Of a DNA stretch of 64,000 bases, positions 60,477 through 64,000 are shown piece by piece. The stretch is from NCBI GenBank assembly GCA_963700395.1, contig CAVOXI010000005.1:62001-126000 (forward strand), given 5' to 3'. The translations under genes and the position numbers were made by a program. Every line of letters starts with the position of its first letter. Positions within the stretch are counted from its first letter, which is position 1. This DNA comes from Prado023 sp963700395 (GTDB taxonomy: Bacteria > Actinomycetota > Actinomycetes > S36-B12 > CAIYMF01). Below the pieces are notes generated by a model, which ran no database searches, was not told where the DNA came from, and saw nothing but the letters and a program-made list of their open reading frames with translations.

Positions 60477-62038
60477 ATGGAGGCTGCGGTGGGCGCGCGG
60501 ATCGCCGCGCACAGGTGGGGGTTCGGGTACCCCGGTCGCTCTGTGGCCGCGCTGTCGGAGGTGTCGTTCACGATCGGTGGCGGTGACCTCGTCGTCCTGA
60601 TGGGCGCCTCCGGGTCGGGGAAGTCGACGCTGCTCGCGGCGCTCGCCGGGACGCTGCCCGAGGGCGGTGACTCCGGGAGCCTGGTCGTGGAGCATCCGGG
60701 CACGCCTGGCTCCGCGGTGCGCATCGGGCTGGTCCAGCAGGAGCCCGAGGGCAACATCGTGATGGAACGGGTCGGCGACGACGTGGCGTTCCCGTTGGAG
60801 AACGCGGCGTTCCCGGCCCCCCAGATCTGGCCCGAGGTGGTGCGGGCGCTGGCGCAGGTCGGGCTCAGCGTGTCCCTGGACCGCGACACCTCTCGGCTCA
60901 GCGGCGGCCAGCAGCAGCTGCTCGCCGTCGCCGCCGCGTCCGTGGCCGGCCCGCACCTGCTCCTCCTCGACGAGCCGACCGCCAACCTGGACCCGGCTGG
61001 CGCCGCCGCGGTCCTGGCTGCCGTCGAGGAGATCCGGATGTCCCACGGGTGCACCGTGGTCGTGGTCGAGCACAGGGTGGAGGCGTGGCTGGAACGTGCC
61101 GACAGGGTGCTGCTCGTCGAGGACGGGTCGGTGCTCCAGCTGGAGCCCGCCGACCTGCGCGGGCATCTCGCGGCGCGGCCGGACTCCGGGGCGCGGGTCT
61201 GGGTGGACCACGCCAGCCTGCCCAGTCGAGCGCCGCGCGTGCCTCCCGGCCGGCTCGTGATGTCGGCCCAGGCGGTGGGCGTGACGGGCCGGCTGCCGCC
61301 CACCGACCTGGAGGTCCGCGCCCAGGACATCGTGGCCGTGACGGGGCCTCCCGGCTCCGGCAAGTCCACGCTGCTCGCTTGCCTGGCCGGGCTCCTGGAG
61401 CCCTCCGCAGGCTCGGTCCGGGTCCCTGCGGTGGTCGACGGGGGGCGGACGGAGCGGCTCGAGCAGGCCGAGTGGCCCGAGCGGACCGAGCGGTCCGAGC
61501 ACCCCGAGCACCCCGAGGGGACCGGGTCGCCCGCGCGGTCCGAGCGGCAGGAGCGGGTGGGGCGGGCCGAGTGGTCCGAGCGGACCGATCCGTGGCGCTG
61601 GCCGTCGGCGGAGATCGCCCGGACGTTCGGTGTGGTGTTCCAGAACCCTGAGCACCAGTTCGTCACGGGGCGGGTCGCCGACGAGGTGCACCACGGGCTG
61701 GTGGGCGCGGGCGTCGAGGAGCCTGAGGCGTCGCAGCGGACCGCCGCGATGCTCGATCGCCTGCACCTGGACCACTTGGCGGCGGCTGATCCGTTCACCC
61801 TCTCCGGTGGCGAGCAGCGCAGGCTCAGCGTCGGTACTGCCCTCGCCCTCGACCCCGGGATCCTGCTGCTCGACGAGCCGACGTTCGGGCAGGACCCGGC
61901 CACCTGGGCCGAGCTCGTCGGCATCATCGCCGACCACCGGGACGCGGGCGGCGCCGTCGTGATGGCCACGCACGACCCCGACCTGGTGCACGCCCTGGGA
62001 GCCCGCGAGGTCCACCTCGCCGCGCTCCACCCCCGCGG
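60477..62038 (+). CDS. ykoD: Duplicated ABC ATPase of the thiamine transporter (YkoD-like)
   Basis: About 520 residues; two ATPase domains in one chain. Domain 1: LMGASGSGKSTLLAALAG, SRLSGGQQQLLAVAAA, LLLLDEPTANLDPA. Domain 2: VTGPPGSGKSTLLACLAG, LSGGEQRRLSVGTALA, ILLLDEPTFGQDPA and a switch His in VMATHDPDLVHALG. An unusual repeated Glu/Arg/Pro-rich insert lies between Walker A and the Q loop of domain 2 (see repeat). No stop is found in this frame near the end; a frame error or the hairpin at 62039 obscures the junction with ykoC. Confidence 0.88.
61441..61590 (+). repeat. Degenerate 9-bp repeats inside the second ATPase domain
   Basis: About 12 imperfect copies of a CCGAGCGGA-like 9-mer in frame, encoding ERTERSEHPEHPEG and SERQERVGRAEWSERTD. 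This hydrophilic insert is absent from ordinary ATPase domains and sits in a loop, so it can be tolerated. Confidence 0.7.
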
Positions 62039-62084
62039 AACTTGGGTGCGAGTTGCCGCTCTATCCGCAAGAACCTTCCAAGAT
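62039..62084. repeat. Dispersed hairpin, copy 3
   Basis: AACTTGG (62039-62045) and CCAAGAT (62078-62084) with inner TTGC/GCAA. It resembles copy 1 (TCTATC.GCAAGAACCT.CCA.G) and copy 2 (AACTTGGGT). It lies at the ykoD-ykoC junction. Confidence 0.45.
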
Positions 62085-62971
62085 CTCGGCCGGGGAGGGC
62101 GGAAGCGGGGGCGGAGACAGGTCCGCGTGAGGCGGGGGCAGGCCCGCATGAGGACGGTGCACGTGACGGGAAGGCGCGTGAGGCGGAGACAGGCCCGCGC
62201 GGGGCGGCGGGGGCGGGCGCGCCATCGCACGTCGGGGTTGGGAGCGCCCACGACCTGCCCCCTGCGCTCGGACTGCGGCGCCTCGATCCGCTGGCGCTGC
62301 TGGGTGCGGCGGTCCTGCTCAGCGTCGCCGCGCTCGCTGTCGACCTCGGTTGCGCTGAACCTGCTCCTCGCGCTGGCCGCAGTCCTGGCCGCCCTCGTGG
62401 GTGGCCTCCCGATCAGGCGTGTCGCCCTCCTGGCCGCCCCCGCCCTGCTCGCGGCGGCGAGTGTGGCCTTCTCCAACGCCCTGCTCAGCGCCAGTGGGCT
62501 CCTGAGCCCGTCGTCGTGGGCCGCCGCCGCCCTGCCGGCCAGCTCGCGTGCTGGCGGTGGCCCTGCCCGGGCTGGTCGCGGCCGTGGCGATGGACCCGAC
62601 GGGGCTGGCGGACTCGCTGGTCGCCCGCCTGCGTGTCCCCGCCCGGCCGGCGTACTCGGTGCTGGCCGGACTGCGGCTGCTTCCCCTGCTCGCCGACGAG
62701 TGGGCGGTCCTGGGCAGGGCGAGCCGAGCACGGGGTCTCGGCGGCTCGGGGATCCGGGCGCGGTCGGCCCAGTTCTCCTCGATGACCTTCCGCCTGCTGG
62801 TGGCCGCACTCCGCCGCGGCGGTCGCCTGGCCGTCGCGCTGGACGCCCGAGGCCTGCGTCCCGGACGGTGTGCGCACGGTCGCCCGTCCGGTGCGCTGGT
62901 CCTGGCTCGACCCGGCGGCCCTGATGGTCTCAGCGGCGGCGGTTGTCGCGGCCCTGGCGACGCGGCTGTGA
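62042..62971 (+). CDS. ykoC: ECF transporter transmembrane subunit (YkoC-like; several frame errors, start uncertain)
   Basis: The reading frame must change at least three times (near 62340, 62545 and 62865). Parts are clear: LALLGAAVLLSVAALAV, NLLLALAAVLAALVGGLPIR, LADSLVARLRVPARPAYSVL, the coupling helix-type ARSRARGL block (RASRARGLGGSGIRARSAQF), ALDARGLRPGR, and a final SWLDPAALMVSAAAVVAALA ending at 62971. The two Ala-Arg-Gly motifs are typical of EcfT proteins. A GC-rich Glu/Gly-rich stretch (62090-62225) precedes the first helix. True start not found. Confidence 0.75.
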
Positions 62972-63029
62972 TCGTGCGACGACGACCCTCGGTGCCGGGT
63001 TCCTGACCGCCGGATGGAATCATCGCCGC

Positions 63030-63848
63030 ATGACTGAGCAGACGAATGCGGAGACGGGCAGCTCGGATGCACCGGTGGTGGTCGAGCGCCGCGGGCACGT
63101 CCTGATGATCGGGGTCAACCGCCCCGACAAGCGCAACGCCTGGGACCTCGCGACCATCGACGCCGTGGGTGCGGCGTACGAGCTGCTCGGCACGGACCCG
63201 GAGCTGCGCGCCGGGGTCGTGCACGGTGTCGGGGACCACTTCTCGGCGGGGTTGGACCTGGCCGAGGTCGGCCCCGCGGTTGCGGCAAGGGGCCCGGCGG
63301 CACTCTCGGGCGGGCACGCGTTCGACCCCTTCGGCGTCTGGGCGGCACCCGTTCCCAAGCCCGTGGTGATGGCCGTCCAGGGCATCGCCTTCACCCTGAG
63401 CATCGAGCTGGCGCTGGCCAGCGACATCGTGATCGCGGCCTCCGACGTCCGCTTCCGCCAGTTGGAGGTCGGCCGCGGGATCATGCCGTTCGGCGGGGCG
63501 ACCTTCCGGGCGCAGTCCTCCCTCGGTTGGGGGAACTCCATGCGCTTCCTGCTCACGGGCGCGGAGTTCGGCGCCGCGGAGGCGCTGCGGATCGGCCTGG
63601 TCCAGGAGGTCGTCGCCCCGGGCGAGCAGCTCGCGGAGGCGCTCCGGATCGCTGAGCTGATCGCCGCCCAGGCGCCGTTGGGCGTCCAGGCGACGCTGGC
63701 GAACGCCCGCGTGGCCCGCGCCGAGGGCCCGGTTGCGGCTGTCGAGCACCTGAGGGGGTTGCTGCCGGGGGTCATGGGCAGCCAGGACGCTGCCGAGGGA
63801 TTGCGGTCGTTCATCGAGCGCCGCCCTGCGCAGTTCACGGGCCGCTGA
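63030..63848 (+). CDS. Enoyl-CoA hydratase/isomerase (crotonase) family protein
   Basis: 272 residues. LMIGVNRPDKRNAWDLATID, FSAGLDLAEVGPA (oxyanion-hole block, analogous to FxAGaDL) and VQGIAFTLSIELALASDIVI are the crotonase signatures. Usual acid/base Glu positions near 125-145 are not well matched (FRQLEVGRGIMPFGGATFRA), so hydratase activity is uncertain. AATCAT lies 6 nt before ATG. Role probably in acyl-CoA metabolism. Confidence 0.9.
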   Translation: MTEQTNAETGSSDAPVVVERRGHVLMIGVNRPDKRNAWDLATIDAVGAAYELLGTDPELRAGVVHGVGDHFSAGLDLAEVGPAVAARGPAALSGGHAFDPFGVWAAPVPKPVVMAVQGIAFTLSIELALASDIVIAASDVRFRQLEVGRGIMPFGGATFRAQSSLGWGNSMRFLLTGAEFGAAEALRIGLVQEVVAPGEQLAEALRIAELIAAQAPLGVQATLANARVARAEGPVAAVEHLRGLLPGVMGSQDAAEGLRSFIERRPAQFTGR

Positions 63849-63902
63849 CCCCGCTCGAGGTCGGGGTTGTCACGGGTCTGTATCCGCGGCCGTCCAGCGG
63901 CG

Positions 63903-63908
63903 TAGGGT
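63903..63908 (+). promoter_or_regulatory. -10 box TAGGGT for the last gene
   Basis: Seven nt before GTG 63916. Confidence 0.4.
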
Positions 63909-63915
63909 CGTGGCC

Positions 63916-64000
63916 GTGACCAGCACAGACCGACCGATCGTCGCCGAGGCCCCCGGGGTCCGCATCACCGCGAGCGCCCGGGGCGCGCACCTGATGACCT
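63916..64000 (+). CDS. Start of a gene cut by the window end
   Basis: GTG 63916 behind a TAGGGT box. The first 28 residues (VTSTDRPIVAEAPGVRITAS, then ARGAHLMT) show coding-like bias but are too short to identify. Confidence 0.5.
   Translation, partial: MTSTDRPIVAEAPGVRITASARGAHLMT

Noticed and set aside
60365..62809. An 814-codon open frame on the minus strand opposite the thiamine transporter genes
   Set aside because: Antisense shadow of ykoD/ykoC; composition is Arg/Pro/Ser-rich and motifs are all on the plus strand.
1..64000. CRISPR arrays, phage genes, toxin-antitoxin or restriction systems
   Set aside because: I looked for regularly spaced repeats and for recognisable nuclease, integrase, capsid or toxin motifs on both strands and found none I could support.

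Overview
The window is high-GC DNA from an actinobacterium, probably a draft or metagenome-derived assembly. Lineage evidence: the gene order purN-purH-(HAD)-folD-DUF3017-mdh, a DUF5302 protein, a mycothiol-dependent-type isomerase, a Zur/ZnuABC locus, a YkoEDC-type thiamine ECF transporter under a TPP riboswitch, and many genes whose start codon lies only 6-8 nt after a TAnnnT -10 box (leaderless transcription). I see no phage, insertion sequence, CRISPR array or rRNA. There is one tRNA, Lys(TTT). About a dozen genes, some of them housekeeping, need 1-nt frame corrections, several at G/C homopolymers. I read these mainly as sequence errors and have joined the pieces.

Layout. 0-6.4 kb: a redox operon with a small membrane protein, ApbE FMN transferase, a ferric-reductase-like haem membrane protein, a NuoF/RnfC-like protein, a 3Fe-4S ferredoxin, and an OmpR-type response regulator with its histidine kinase. 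Three CCTTGAC boxes lie in front of it. 6.4-14 kb: PlsC acyltransferase, long-chain acyl-CoA ligase, two TetR-type regulators (one a TetR-ACT-GNAT fusion), an HD hydrolase and an EamA transporter. 14-20.2 kb: a tightly coupled surface-glycan operon with a glycosyltransferase-methyltransferase fusion, a flippase-like membrane protein, a GT2 enzyme and a large membrane protein. 20.5-23.5 kb: PhzF and a FadH-like flavoenzyme, converging on an 18-bp perfect hairpin. 24.5-30.1 kb: the purine/folate/malate cluster. 30.3-35.5 kb: small housekeeping and hypothetical genes, tRNA-Lys and an SGNH hydrolase. 35.6-41.5 kb: an ABC-2 exporter, HAD and haem-degrading-family proteins, and PrfC. 41.7-46.2 kb: a secreted endonuclease/exonuclease/phosphatase-fold protein, then ZnuCBA facing Zur. 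46.2-52.9 kb: PncB, a FUSC-like transporter, a zinc ribbon, an epimerase, a TrhA-type protein and an alpha/beta-hydrolase membrane protein. 52.9-59.7 kb: a GH13 glycosidase, an RpiB-family isomerase, and an ATP-grasp protein with two esterases, followed by a lipoprotein. 59.7-63 kb: TPP riboswitch and YkoE-YkoD-YkoC. 63-64 kb: a crotonase-family protein and a gene cut by the window end.

The most interesting points are the TetR-ACT-GNAT triple fusion, the ATP-grasp/double-esterase cluster (function unknown to me), the ApbE electron-transfer operon with no visible flavinylation acceptor, the 11-bp-spaced operator boxes in front of it, and a family of imperfect hairpins dispersed between genes. 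Assignments rest on reading motifs by eye; no database search was possible.
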